Made by a program: the position numbers and the translations under genes
Shown here: in pieces, positions 26,739 to 35,661 of the stretch
Layout: every line of letters starts with the position of its first letter
Numbering within the stretch: the first letter of the stretch is position 1
Notes under the pieces: model-generated
The model's input: only the letters and a program-made list of their open reading frames with translations
Database searches by the model: none
What the model was told of the DNA's origin: nothing
Source of the DNA: Microbacterium sp.
GTDB lineage: Bacteria > Actinomycetota > Actinomycetes > Actinomycetales > Microbacteriaceae
Direction: 5' to 3'
Assembly (NCBI GenBank): GCA_031277945.1
Contig: JAITLK010000001.1
Coordinates: 124,001-188,000 of the forward strand
Length of the DNA: 64,000 nt

Positions 26739-27812
26739 GTGACCTCTTCGCACTCCGTTCCCGAGGCCGTTTCCCAGCGTCTGCTGAGCTTCCTGGCGGA
26801 GCGCCGCGAACACGCGATGGCCGACAGCCCCGAGGCGGCACTCGTCATCGACGCGGCGTCCTCCTCCCTGGCAGGAGGAAAGCGGTTGCGAGCGCGGTTC
26901 TGCGAGACCGGATGGCGTGCCGTCTCCCCCGAGATCGGAGCCGGCAGCATCATCGACGCGGCGTCCTCGCTGGAGATCTTCCAGGCCGCGGCTCTGGTTC
27001 ACGACGACATCATCGACAACTCCGACACCCGCCGCGGCCGCCCGGCCGCCCACCGGGCGCTGGAAGCGATGCATGTCAGCCGCGGGTGGGCGGGCGATGC
27101 CGCCGCCTTCGGACGCTCGGCGGCCCTTCTGCTCGGCGACCTGCTGGTCGCATGGAGCAACGACCTGTTCGAGGAAGCGCTGAGCGCGCACCCCTCCCCG
27201 CGCCCGGCGCGCGACGAGTACGCCCGGATGCGGCGAGATGTCACCCTCGGCCAGTTCCTCGACATCGCTCAGGAGTCGGCATGGGTCGCCCAGCCTGATG
27301 CGGAGCATGCCGACCGCGCACTGGAGGTCGCCTCCCTGAAGTCCGCGCGCTACAGCGTGCTGCAGCCGCTGGTGATCGGCGCCAGTATCGGCGGCGCGCG
27401 TGACGAGCAGCTCGCGGCGCTGCGCGCGTTCGGACTCCCGATCGGGCTGGCCTTCCAGCTGCGCGACGACGTGCTGGGCGTGTTCGGCGATACGGCGCTC
27501 ACCGGCAAGCCGAGCGGCGACGATCTCCGCGAAGGCAAGCGCACGCTGCTGATCGCTTACGCGCGCGAAGGCATGGATGCGACCGCGCGCGCATCACTGG
27601 ATGCCGACCTCGGCCGCACCGACCTGAACGAGAGTGACGTGACCCGGCTCCAGAGCGCCATCATCGCCACCGGTGCGCTCCAGCGCGTCGAGGAGCGCAT
27701 CACAGCATTCATGGCCGACGCCGACGCGGCGTTGGAGTCGGGCGTGCTGGCCGCGGATGCCGTGGCGGATCTGCGCGCACTCGCCCTCGCTGCCACCGCG
27801 CGTACGTCCTGA
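26739..27812 (+). CDS. Polyprenyl (isoprenyl) diphosphate synthase
   Basis: Trans-prenyltransferase that condenses isopentenyl diphosphate onto allylic diphosphates. 357 residues. The first Asp-rich motif HDDIIDNSDTRRGRPAAHR (about 90-108) and the second QLRDDVLGVFGD (about 245-256) are intact, as is the GGKRLR motif near 47. Chain length cannot be read with confidence. It stands beside the Rv2175c/pknL/aroG group, as the IdsA2-type gene does in mycobacteria. The GTG start lacks a ribosome site and fits the leaderless pattern. Confidence 0.95.
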   Translation: MTSSHSVPEAVSQRLLSFLAERREHAMADSPEAALVIDAASSSLAGGKRLRARFCETGWRAVSPEIGAGSIIDAASSLEIFQAAALVHDDIIDNSDTRRGRPAAHRALEAMHVSRGWAGDAAAFGRSAALLLGDLLVAWSNDLFEEALSAHPSPRPARDEYARMRRDVTLGQFLDIAQESAWVAQPDAEHADRALEVASLKSARYSVLQPLVIGASIGGARDEQLAALRAFGLPIGLAFQLRDDVLGVFGDTALTGKPSGDDLREGKRTLLIAYAREGMDATARASLDADLGRTDLNESDVTRLQSAIIATGALQRVEERITAFMADADAALESGVLAADAVADLRALALAATARTS

Positions 27813-27836
27813 CAACGCGGCGGAGCGGTTCGCTGC

Positions 27837-28187
27837 TCAGGCGAGGGCGACCGCGACCCGACGGACCTCGCTCTTACGCCCGGCGAGCAGGGAGTTGATC
27901 GGTGCGTCACCGATGGTGGGCTCCTCGTTCAGAAGCCAGTCGATGATCTCATCGTCGGAGAAGCCCGCGTCGCTCAGCACGATGATCGTGCCGCGCAGCG
28001 ACGAGAGCGGCCGCGCATCGACGAGGAAGATCGACGGAACCTGGAACACTCCGTTGCGCTTGCTGCCCACGAGCGCGCGCTCGTCGATGAGCCGACGCAC
28101 GCGGCCCAGGGATTCGTCGAGCGCCTCGACGAGGTCGGGCATCGCCAGCCAGTCGGTGGGAACGGGGAATTCGCGTGTGGCAGTCAC
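27837..28187 (-). CDS. Rv2175c family DNA-binding protein
   Basis: A 116-residue protein with a winged-helix-like N-terminal part (LPVPTDWLAM-type opening, RVRRLIDERALVGSKRNGVFQ at about 30-50) and a C-terminal domain. In Mycobacterium tuberculosis the homologue Rv2175c is phosphorylated by PknL, encoded next to it, and this lowers its DNA binding. The same divergent pair is present here. The start is a GTG at 28187, immediately preceded by GGAGGG. GAGACT lies six bases upstream, a weak form of the leaderless hexamer. Confidence 0.92.
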   Translation of the reverse strand: MTATREFPVPTDWLAMPDLVEALDESLGRVRRLIDERALVGSKRNGVFQVPSIFLVDARPLSSLRGTIIVLSDAGFSDDEIIDWLLNEEPTIGDAPINSLLAGRKSEVRRVAVALA

Positions 28188-28246
28188 CCCTCCAGTCTCT
28201 CATCCACGGAGGCGCGGCGCTCCCGAGGTTGAGCGGAATTGCTCCG

Positions 28247-28252
28247 TAGACT
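28247..28252 (+). promoter_or_regulatory. Leaderless-type -10 hexamer (TAGACT) of pknL
   Basis: TAGACT is followed by six bases and the GTG start of the kinase gene at 28259. No ribosome site is seen. Confidence 0.6.
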
Positions 28253-28258
28253 CGACGG

Positions 28259-30421
28259 GTGACCTCTCACCAGACCGCTGACCCGCTGATCGGGCGGCTT
28301 GTCGACGGTCGGTACCGGGTCCGCGCACGCATTGCGCGCGGCGGCATGGCCACCGTATACGTGGCCACGGACCTTCGCCTGGAGCGCCGTATCGCTCTCA
28401 AGGTCATGCACAGTCACCTCAGCGATGATTCGGTGTTCCAGAGCCGGTTCATCCAGGAGGCACGCGCGGCGGCCCGCCTCGCCGACCCCAACGTGGTGAA
28501 CGTCTTCGACCAGGGCCAGGACGGCGAGCTGGCCTATCTCGTGATGGAGTACCTCCCCGGGATCACCCTCAGAGAGCTGCTGAAGGAGCAGCGTCGACTG
28601 AGCATCTCTCAAGCGGTCACCATCATGGACGGCGTGCTCAGCGGGCTCGCGGCCGCCCACCGTGCCGGCATCGTTCATCGCGATGTGAAGCCGGAGAACG
28701 TGCTGCTCGCCGAGGACGGCCGCATCAAGATCGGCGATTTCGGTCTCGCCCGCGCCACCACCGCGAACACCGCGACCGGTCAGCAGCTGATGGGCACCAT
28801 CGCGTACCTGGCGCCCGAGCTGGTGACCCGCGGCACCGCGGATGCCCGCAGCGACATCTATGCGCTGGGCATCATGCTCTACGAGATGCTCGTCGGAGAA
28901 CAGCCGTTCCGCGGCGAGCAGCCGATGCAGATCGCCTTCCAGCACGCCACCGAGTCGGTTCCGCGGCCGAGCGTACGAAACCCCGGTGTACCGGAACAGC
29001 TGGACGAGCTGGTGCTCTGGTCCACCGAGCGGGCGCCGGATGACCGTCCGCTGGATGCGCAGGTCATGCTCGATCGCCTCCGCGAGATCGAGCGCGAGCT
29101 CGGCATCACGCCGGTCATCACCCGCAATGAGCCGTCCTTCACGGCTGGCCTGGCGATCCCGGAGGACCTCTCTTCCAGCGGCGGCCTGACCGCGGTGCTC
29201 CCCCGCGATTCGGCTCCGGTGCTTCCGCTGCCGGCCACGGATTCCCTCGCTCCGGTCGACAACTCCGCGCGCCTGCGGACGGTGGCCCGGCGTGACCGGC
29301 GTTCGGGCGGATGGTTGCTGCTCATCACTCTGCTCCTGGCGGCCGTTGCCGGCGGTATCGGGTGGTACTTCGGATCGGGTCCTGGCTCTCAGGTCGTGGT
29401 GGCCGATGTCGCCGGGCTCAGCGAGCAGGAGGCGCGGGATCTTCTCGACGCGCAGGACATCGTCCTCACGAGTTCCCAGCAGCCGAGCCTCACCGTCCCG
29501 GCAGGAAATGCCATCGGCACGGACCCCGCCGGCGGTGAGCACGTGGACAAGGGTGCATCGGTCGATCTGATCATCTCCAGCGGCCCCGCGCCCACGACGA
29601 TCGAGGACCTCTCCGGAGCGGACGAGGCCACCGCCCGGGAGATCCTGGGCAACAAGAACATCACGGTGTCCACGGTCAGCTACCAGTTCACCGAAGACCC
29701 TGGTGCAGGCCGGCTCATGAACCTCACCGTCGTCCCGGCCGCGGGCGACCCCTACGACTGCCTCACCGGGTGCGACGCCTTCGAGGGCGACAGCGCCACC
29801 CTGCTCGTCTCCAAAGGACCTGTGCCCGTTGTGGCGGGCATGACGGTGGATGCCGCCACGAAGGCGTTCACCGATGCGGGACTGAAGGTCAACAGCGATC
29901 AGGTCCGGATCTTCACCGACGAGCAGCAGGCAGCCATCGTCGTCGGCATCATGGACCGCGATGGCGGCGGCAACTGGCAACCCGACGAGACCGTCACCCT
30001 CATCGTGTCGGCCGGGCTCGTTCCCGACGTCATCGGACTCTCCGTCAGTAAGGCGACGGACGCTCTGACGACAGCGGGTCTGCAGGTCTCGCCGACGACC
30101 GTCGAGGAGTTCTCCAGCGACGTGGCCAAGGGCGATGTCATCCGGATCGCAGACCGCGAGGACGGCGGCAACTGGCGTGTGAACGACACGGTGACGCTGG
30201 TGACATCCAAGGGGCCTGAGCTGTTCGAGATCCCCGATGTGACCGGATTGACGCGTGACCAGGCAGCACAGAAGCTGCGCGACAACGGCTTCAACCCCGT
30301 CTACAACTGGTACTTGAACGCGCTGCCCGACAGTGTGACGGAGGCGACGGGAACCAACCCCGCCGCCGGCCAGATGCGTGCTCACAACACCGACGTCACC
30401 ATCAACATCAAGGTGTTGTAG
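28259..30421 (+). CDS. pknL: PASTA-domain serine/threonine protein kinase (PknL)
   Basis: Membrane receptor kinase, 720 residues. The kinase domain (about 12-275) has ARGGMATVYVA, the ATP Lys in IALKVM, the catalytic HRDVKPENVLL (about 141) and GDFGLAR. A linker and one membrane segment (about 347-367) lead to five PASTA-like repeats outside the cell, ending at the C-terminus. The second repeat carries an insertion with two close cysteines (CLTGCDAF), perhaps a disulfide. PASTA domains bind muropeptides or lipid II, so it likely reports on wall synthesis. Divergent from its probable substrate gene (27837-28187) and adjacent to aroG, as in mycobacteria. Confidence 0.96.
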   Translation: MTSHQTADPLIGRLVDGRYRVRARIARGGMATVYVATDLRLERRIALKVMHSHLSDDSVFQSRFIQEARAAARLADPNVVNVFDQGQDGELAYLVMEYLPGITLRELLKEQRRLSISQAVTIMDGVLSGLAAAHRAGIVHRDVKPENVLLAEDGRIKIGDFGLARATTANTATGQQLMGTIAYLAPELVTRGTADARSDIYALGIMLYEMLVGEQPFRGEQPMQIAFQHATESVPRPSVRNPGVPEQLDELVLWSTERAPDDRPLDAQVMLDRLREIERELGITPVITRNEPSFTAGLAIPEDLSSSGGLTAVLPRDSAPVLPLPATDSLAPVDNSARLRTVARRDRRSGGWLLLITLLLAAVAGGIGWYFGSGPGSQVVVADVAGLSEQEARDLLDAQDIVLTSSQQPSLTVPAGNAIGTDPAGGEHVDKGASVDLIISSGPAPTTIEDLSGADEATAREILGNKNITVSTVSYQFTEDPGAGRLMNLTVVPAAGDPYDCLTGCDAFEGDSATLLVSKGPVPVVAGMTVDAATKAFTDAGLKVNSDQVRIFTDEQQAAIVVGIMDRDGGGNWQPDETVTLIVSAGLVPDVIGLSVSKATDALTTAGLQVSPTTVEEFSSDVAKGDVIRIADREDGGNWRVNDTVTLVTSKGPELFEIPDVTGLTRDQAAQKLRDNGFNPVYNWYLNALPDSVTEATGTNPAAGQMRAHNTDVTINIKVL

Positions 30422-30470
30422 GCCCCCATCTCCGCGGGAGCGTCGCCCGGATTCGGGAGGCTTGCGCGTT

Positions 30471-30532
30471 CGCTGACGTACGAAAGAGGGAGTGCGGGCA
30501 TTCGCCCGCACTCCCTCTTTCGTACGTCAGCG
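30471..30532. terminator. Perfect 29-base inverted repeat between pknL and aroG
   Basis: Arms 30471-30499 and 30504-30532 are perfectly complementary around a four-base ATTC loop. The aroG stop codon (30529-30527) lies inside the right arm. In the plus direction the stem pairs a GAAAG tract with CTTTC, so it can serve as a bidirectional terminator for the convergent genes, although no separate T tract follows. Confidence 0.75.
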
Positions 30533-31858
30533 CGTCTCGAGCTCTTCGGCCACGAGGAACGCGAGCTCCAGCGACTGCATGTGGTTCAGACGCGGGTCGC
30601 ACAGCGACTCGTACCGTGTGGCCAGAGTGGCTTCGTCGATCATCTCGGAGCCGCCGAGGCACTCGGTGACGTCGTCGCCGGTGAGCTCGACGTGAATGCC
30701 ACCGGGGTGGGTTCCGACGGCACGGTGTGCCTCGAAGAAGCCTCGAACCTCATCCACCACGTCATCGAACCGACGGGTCTTGTACCCGGTGGGCGTGGTG
30801 ATGCCGTTGCCGTGCATCGGGTCGGTGACCCACAGCGGTGTCGCGCCGGAGTCCTTCACGGCCTCCAGCAGCGGCGGCAGTGCGTCACGGATCTTGCCGG
30901 CGCCCATGCGAGTGATGAACGTCAGACGCCCGGGCTCGCGCTCGGGGTCCAGCTTGTCGATCAACGCCAGCGCCGTCTCCGGCGTGGTGGTGGGGCCGAG
31001 CTTCACGCCGATGGGATTGCGGATCTTCGAGAAGTAGTCCACGTGAGCGCCGTCGAGCTCGCGTGTGCGCTCGCCGATCCACAGGAAGTGACCCGAGGTG
31101 TTGTACGGTGTGCCGGTGCGCGAGTCGATGCGGGTGAGCGGGGCTTCGTAGTCCATCAGCAGGCCTTCGTGGCCCGTGTAGAAGTCCACACGACGCAGTT
31201 CGTCGAAGTCGGCGCCCGCCGCCTCCATGAACTTGATCGCACGATCGATCTCGGTTGCGAGACCTTCGTAGCGCGCGTTGGCCGGGTTCTTCGAGAAGCC
31301 CTGGTTCCAACCGTGCACCTCACGCAGGTCGGCGAACCCACCCTGCGTGAAGGCGCGGATCAGGTTCAGCGTGGATGCCGCCATGTGGTAGCCCTGCAGC
31401 AGGCGCTGCGGGTCGGCGGTACGGGAGCCTTCGGTGAAGTCGTAGCCGTTGACGATGTCACCGCGGTACGCGGGCAGAGTCACATCGCCACGCGTCTCCA
31501 TGTTGCTGGAGCGCGGCTTGGCGAACTGGCCCGCCATGCGGCCCATCTTGATGACGGGCATGGAGGCGCCGTACGTCAGGACGACGGCCATCTGCAGGAT
31601 CGTTTTGATGCGGTTCTTGATGTTGTCTGCGTTGGCGCCGGCGAAGGTCTCGGCGCAGTCGCCGCCCTGCAGCAGGAATGCCTCGCCGGCAGCGGCGCGA
31701 CCGAGGCGATACTTCAGGTCGTCCACCTCGCCCGCAAACACGAGCGGGGGGAACGAGGCAAGCTGCGTGGAAGCGGCGGCGACGGCATCTGCGTCGGGCC
31801 ACTCCGGCTGCTGCTTGATGGGAAGCGAGCGCCACGAATCCAGATCTGCAAGGGACAT
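30527..31858 (-). CDS. aroG: Class II 3-deoxy-7-phosphoheptulonate (DAHP) synthase
   Basis: First enzyme of the shikimate pathway: phosphoenolpyruvate plus erythrose 4-phosphate to DAHP. 443 residues, typical of the plant/actinobacterial class II form. Family motifs are FLLQGGDCAETFAG (about 57), MAGQFAKPRSS (about 108), WIGERTRELDGAHVDY and DPMHGNGITTPTGYKTR. It stands convergent to pknL and downstream of plsC. The ATG has TACGAT six bases upstream, so it is probably transcribed separately as a leaderless mRNA. Confidence 0.97.
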   Translation of the reverse strand: MSLADLDSWRSLPIKQQPEWPDADAVAAASTQLASFPPLVFAGEVDDLKYRLGRAAAGEAFLLQGGDCAETFAGANADNIKNRIKTILQMAVVLTYGASMPVIKMGRMAGQFAKPRSSNMETRGDVTLPAYRGDIVNGYDFTEGSRTADPQRLLQGYHMAASTLNLIRAFTQGGFADLREVHGWNQGFSKNPANARYEGLATEIDRAIKFMEAAGADFDELRRVDFYTGHEGLLMDYEAPLTRIDSRTGTPYNTSGHFLWIGERTRELDGAHVDYFSKIRNPIGVKLGPTTTPETALALIDKLDPEREPGRLTFITRMGAGKIRDALPPLLEAVKDSGATPLWVTDPMHGNGITTPTGYKTRRFDDVVDEVRGFFEAHRAVGTHPGGIHVELTGDDVTECLGGSEMIDEATLATRYESLCDPRLNHMQSLELAFLVAEELETR

Positions 31859-31864
31859 TCCATG

Positions 31865-31870
31865 ATCGTA
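31865..31870 (-). promoter_or_regulatory. Leaderless-type -10 hexamer (TACGAT) of aroG
   Basis: TACGAT, then CATGGA, then the aroG ATG: the same six-base spacing as at the other leaderless candidates. Confidence 0.55.
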
Positions 31871-31934
31871 TCGTCCCCGCGAGGGGCCTCAGACCAACGT
31901 GACACCCGGCGTCGGCTCAGACGTCCCCGGCCGC

Positions 31935-32621
31935 TCAGGAGGCCGGCTTCAGGCGGTCCTTCACGGTGGACGCGTAGACGTCCTCATAGGTCTGCTCACC
32001 CAGCTGCTGGATGGCCACCATGATCTCGTCGGTGATGCTGCGCAGGATGTATCGGTCGGATTCCATCCCCTCGAATCGAGAGAAATCCAGTGGCTCGCCG
32101 ATCACCACGCCGACCCGGAGGATTCGTGGCATGCGCCGCCCGATCGGCATCATGGTGTCGGTGTCCACCATCACCACGGGGATGACGGGAACGCGCGCTT
32201 CCAGCGCCATACGCGCAATGCCGGTGCGGCCCCGGTAGAGGCGGCCGTCCGGGCTGCGTGTGCCCTCGGGGTAGATGCCCAGGAGGTCGCCGCGACCCAG
32301 AACCTGCAGACCGGTGTTCAGCGACGCCTCAGACGCCTTCCCGCCGGAACGATCGATCGGAAGCTGCCCCGTGCCGATGAAGAACAGCTTGGTCAGCCAT
32401 CCCTTGATGCCCTTCCCGGTGAAGTAGTCGCTCTTCGCGAGGAAGGTGACCGGCCGGTCCAGCATCAGCGGCAGGAAGATCGAGTCCGCGAATGAGAGGT
32501 GGTTGCTGGCGAGGATGGCGGCTCCTGAGGCTGGGACGTTTCGCCGTCCCGTGATCCAGGGCCGGAACACGGCCTTGACCACGGGCCCGATGACCACGTA
32601 CTTCAGGAACCAATAGATCAC
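31935..32621 (-). CDS. 1-acyl-glycerol-3-phosphate acyltransferase (PlsC-like)
   Basis: Membrane-associated acyltransferase that makes phosphatidic acid. 228 residues. The catalytic H-x4-D motif is SNHLSFAD (about 39-46), and the substrate motif is YPEGTRSPDG (about 117). An N-terminal hydrophobic stretch and an Arg patch suit membrane binding. The start at 32621 overlaps the stop of the upstream ROK kinase gene, so they are cotranslated. Substrate specificity cannot be told from sequence. Confidence 0.94.
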   Translation of the reverse strand: MIYWFLKYVVIGPVVKAVFRPWITGRRNVPASGAAILASNHLSFADSIFLPLMLDRPVTFLAKSDYFTGKGIKGWLTKLFFIGTGQLPIDRSGGKASEASLNTGLQVLGRGDLLGIYPEGTRSPDGRLYRGRTGIARMALEARVPVIPVVMVDTDTMMPIGRRMPRILRVGVVIGEPLDFSRFEGMESDRYILRSITDEIMVAIQQLGEQTYEDVYASTVKDRLKPAS

Positions 32622-33556
32622 TCGCTGCCCTCCCTGGCGAGATCGGCGACGCCGATCACCCCGGCGTCGTTCACCAGCTGAGCGATGGTGAATTCACCGC
32701 CCGGACGGTTGCCATGCGCCGGCAGATACTGATGATAGGCCTCACGCATGGGAGCGAGGAGAACCTCGCCGAGCTGGGACACACCGCCGCCGATGACGAA
32801 GACGGCCGGATCGAACGCCGCGGAGAACGTCCCGCAGGCTTCGCCGAGCGCAGCAGAGACGGCCCGCAGCGCTTCGAGTGCCCCGGGGTCGCCCTCGAGC
32901 ACCAGGCGCGAGATGGTCGCACCTTCCAGGGCTCCCTCCGCGGCGCGCGCCGCGGCAAGTCCGCCACCGATCCCCCCGGCGTCCGCCAGCTCGCCCGCGA
33001 CGCGCTGCAGAGCGCGCCCGGAGGCGTACTGCTCCACGCAGCCGCGCTGGCCGCAGCCGCACATCAGTCCGTCACGTTGGAAGCGCATGTGGCCGAGCTC
33101 GGCGGCGGCACCGAAGCCACCGCGGAACAACTCACCGTTCACGATGACGGCACCACCGATGCCCGTGCCGATGGTGAGCATCATGAGGTCCTTGATGCCC
33201 CGCCCCGCGCCGAACCGGTACTCCGCCCAGCCAGCGGCATTCGCGTCGTTCTCGACCACAACGGGCAGGTCGAGCCGCTTCTCCAGGCGCTCCTTCAGAG
33301 GTTCGTTGCGCCAGGCGAGGTTCGCGGCATACGTGACCACGGCGCGGCCGCGATCGATGAATCCCGCCGCGGCGACGCCCACGGCGCCCACCTCGTGCTC
33401 GGCACGCAGCTCCGCCACCATCGCCGCCACGGCGTCCTCGATGCCTGCGGAGTTCTCCGGTGTGGGGGTGCGTCGCGGCGAGAGCAGTTCACCGTCTTCG
33501 GTGACCACACCGCCCGCGATCTTCGTTCCGCCGATGTCGATGCCGATGGTGAGCAC
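32618..33556 (-). CDS. ROK family glucokinase
   Basis: Sugar kinase that phosphorylates glucose or a related hexose. 312 residues. The start was placed at the GTG at 33556 (VLTIGIDIGGTKIAG), which has AAGGA ten bases upstream; upstream in-frame codons lack family similarity. The ATP loop is DIGGTKIAGG, the sugar-binding Asp is in ENDANAAGWAEYRFG (about 105), and the ROK zinc motif CGCGQRGCVEQYASG (about 160) is complete. Lacks an N-terminal DNA-binding domain, so it is an enzyme and not a ROK repressor. Confidence 0.93.
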   Translation of the reverse strand: MLTIGIDIGGTKIAGGVVTEDGELLSPRRTPTPENSAGIEDAVAAMVAELRAEHEVGAVGVAAAGFIDRGRAVVTYAANLAWRNEPLKERLEKRLDLPVVVENDANAAGWAEYRFGAGRGIKDLMMLTIGTGIGGAVIVNGELFRGGFGAAAELGHMRFQRDGLMCGCGQRGCVEQYASGRALQRVAGELADAGGIGGGLAAARAAEGALEGATISRLVLEGDPGALEALRAVSAALGEACGTFSAAFDPAVFVIGGGVSQLGEVLLAPMREAYHQYLPAHGNRPGGEFTIAQLVNDAGVIGVADLAREGSE

Positions 33557-33664
33557 GCGTTCGTGGTCCTTCCCGCGCGCACCCGCGTGCGCACGATCAA
33601 GAAGTCTACCGAGCGCGATCGTCGTGATGACGCCGAACAACTCTCACGAAACCCGGTACCTCAA

Positions 33665-33710
33665 ACCATGGCACTGGGTTCCATGGTCACGAGATGCTGT
33701 GCCCTAGAGT
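33665..33710 (+). promoter_or_regulatory. Inverted repeat and -10 of the acyl-CoA ligase promoter
   Basis: ACCATGG (33665-33671) and CCATGGT (33681-33687) form an inverted repeat with a nine-base spacer. TAGAGT (33705-33710) lies 17 bases further and is a good -10 candidate, so the right arm overlaps the -35 position. The layout suggests a repressor site in the 207-base gap between the divergent glucokinase and ligase genes. Confidence 0.4.
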
Positions 33711-33763
33711 GGAAGTACGACCACCCGGGTCGTATCCACCCGTCCGGTATCGAAGGAGCTGCC

Positions 33764-35596
33764 GTGGTTGCATTCGAAGTCCCAGCGATCGTTCCCGCCG
33801 CCCCGCAGGACAACATCACCGACCTGCTCGAACAGCGCGTCGCGGCGACACCAGACCGCGCACTGTTCTCCGTTCCCGAACAGGGCCGCTGGCGAGACAT
33901 CACGGCGGCACAGTTCCGCGAGCAGGTCATCGCCCTGGCAAAGGGCTTCGTCGCCGCCGGCCTCGAGCCGGGCGACAAGGTGGGCTTCATCGCCCGCACC
34001 ACCTATCAGTGGACGCTCGTCGACTTCGCCCTCTTCTACGCGGGTGCGGTGATGGTGCCGATCTACGAGACCAGCTCCCCCGCGCAGATCCAGTGGTACA
34101 TGGAGGACTCCGGCGCCGTCGCCCTCATCGCCGAGAGCGGCGATCACTTCGCCCGTTTCGATGAGGTGGCCTCCGAGCTGCCGAACATCCGCACCGTCTG
34201 GCAGATGCACCTGGGCGCGCTCGACACCCTGGTCGCGGGCGGGACGGCGGTGACCGACGAGGAGATCGAGCGTCGTCGCACGATCGCGAACGGCGATGAC
34301 ATCGCCACCCTCATCTACACGTCCGGATCGACCGGCCGCCCCAAGGGATGCGTACTCACGCACAGCAATTTCGTGGAGCTGGCACGCAACTCTGCGCGCT
34401 CGCTCGACGAGGTCGTGAACATGCCCGGCGCGTCGACCGTGCTCTTCATCACCACCGCACACGTGTTCGCGCGCTTCATCTCGATCCTCGACATCCACGC
34501 CGGTGTCCGCACGGGTCATGAGCCCGACACCCGCAACCTGGTGCCCACGCTCGGTTCGTTCAAGCCGACCTTCCTCCTCGCCGTTCCGCGCGTGTTCGAG
34601 AAGGTGTACAACTCAGCCGAGCAGAAGGCGGAGACCGGAGGCAAGGGCAAGATCTTCCGCGCCGCTGCCGCTGCCGCGATCGAGCACTCCACGCTGCTGG
34701 GCGAAGGAAAGAAGATCCCGTTCGGACTGAAGCTTCGTTTCGCGCTGTTCGACAAGCTGGTCTACGCCAAGCTGCGCGAGGCCATGGGCGGAAACGTGAA
34801 GTACGCCGTCTCGGGCTCGGCACCGCTCGGTGCGCGCCTCGGTCACTTCTTCCACAGCCTCGGCATCCACATCCTCGAGGGCTACGGACTCACCGAGACC
34901 ACCGCTCCCGCCACGGTCAATCAGGCCACCAAGTCGAAGATCGGAACCGTCGGTCCCGCCCTTCCCGGCGTCGGAATCCGTCTGGGTGAGGACGACGAGA
35001 TCCAGGTGCGCGGTATCAACGTGTTCAAGGAGTACTGGAACAACCCCGAGGCGACAGCGGCCGCCTTCGATGACGGGTGGTTCAAGACCGGTGACATCGG
35101 GTCGTTCGACACCGAGGGCTTCCTGACCATCACGGGGCGCAAGAAGGAGATCCTCGTCACGGCCGGAGGCAAGAACGTCTCCCCCGCCCCGCTCGAGGAC
35201 GTCATCCGGGCGAATCCGGTGGTGGGTCAGGTCGTCGTGGTGGGCGATCAGCGCCCGTTCATCGGCGCCCTCGTCACCCTGGACCCCGAGATGCTGCCCA
35301 CGTGGCTGGCGAACAACGGGCTGCCGAAGGACATGTCCCTCGCTGATGCAGCGAAGAACGAGCGCGTCATCGCTGAGGTGCAGACCGCCGTGGACCGCGC
35401 GAACAAGAACGTGTCGCGTGCGGAATCGATCCGCAAGTTCACCATCCTGCCCACCGAGTGGACCGAGGCCAGTGGCCATCTGACACCCAAGCTGTCGATC
35501 AAGCGCAACGTGATCATGAAGGACTTCGGGCCCGAGGTCGAGGAGCTCTATGCCGCACCGGGCGCCCAGACGACAAACGTCTCGGTGGCCGGCTGA
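33764..35596 (+). CDS. Long-chain fatty acid--CoA ligase (AMP-forming, FadD15-like)
   Basis: Activates fatty acids to acyl-CoA through an acyl-AMP. 610 residues. The start at the GTG at 33764 (VVAFEVPAIVPAAPQDNITD) has AAGGAG five bases upstream. The AMP-binding motifs are IYTSGSTGRPKGCVLTH (about 184-200), GYGLTETTAPATVN (about 373) and WFKTGDIG (about 440). The C-terminal GRKKEILVTAGGKNVSPAP is complete. Length and motifs match the actinobacterial FadD15 group. Ends at a strong terminator shared with the convergent def gene. Confidence 0.95.
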   Translation: MVAFEVPAIVPAAPQDNITDLLEQRVAATPDRALFSVPEQGRWRDITAAQFREQVIALAKGFVAAGLEPGDKVGFIARTTYQWTLVDFALFYAGAVMVPIYETSSPAQIQWYMEDSGAVALIAESGDHFARFDEVASELPNIRTVWQMHLGALDTLVAGGTAVTDEEIERRRTIANGDDIATLIYTSGSTGRPKGCVLTHSNFVELARNSARSLDEVVNMPGASTVLFITTAHVFARFISILDIHAGVRTGHEPDTRNLVPTLGSFKPTFLLAVPRVFEKVYNSAEQKAETGGKGKIFRAAAAAAIEHSTLLGEGKKIPFGLKLRFALFDKLVYAKLREAMGGNVKYAVSGSAPLGARLGHFFHSLGIHILEGYGLTETTAPATVNQATKSKIGTVGPALPGVGIRLGEDDEIQVRGINVFKEYWNNPEATAAAFDDGWFKTGDIGSFDTEGFLTITGRKKEILVTAGGKNVSPAPLEDVIRANPVVGQVVVVGDQRPFIGALVTLDPEMLPTWLANNGLPKDMSLADAAKNERVIAEVQTAVDRANKNVSRAESIRKFTILPTEWTEASGHLTPKLSIKRNVIMKDFGPEVEELYAAPGAQTTNVSVAG

Positions 35597-35607
35597 TCAG
35601 CTGAACG

Positions 35608-35643
35608 ACGAATGCCCCGGAGGATCTCCTCCGGGGCATTCGT
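35608..35643. terminator. Bidirectional terminator between the acyl-CoA ligase and def
   Basis: Perfect 17-base stem (35608-35624 with 35627-35643) rich in GC at the centre (GCCCCGGAGGA), flanked by ATTCGTCATTC. It lies between the convergent stops at 35596 and 35662. Confidence 0.8.
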
Positions 35644-35661
35644 CATTCGACTCGTGGGCGA

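Noticed and set aside
28184..30511. A 775-codon open frame antisense to pknL
   Set aside because: Shadow frame; pknL has full kinase and PASTA motifs.
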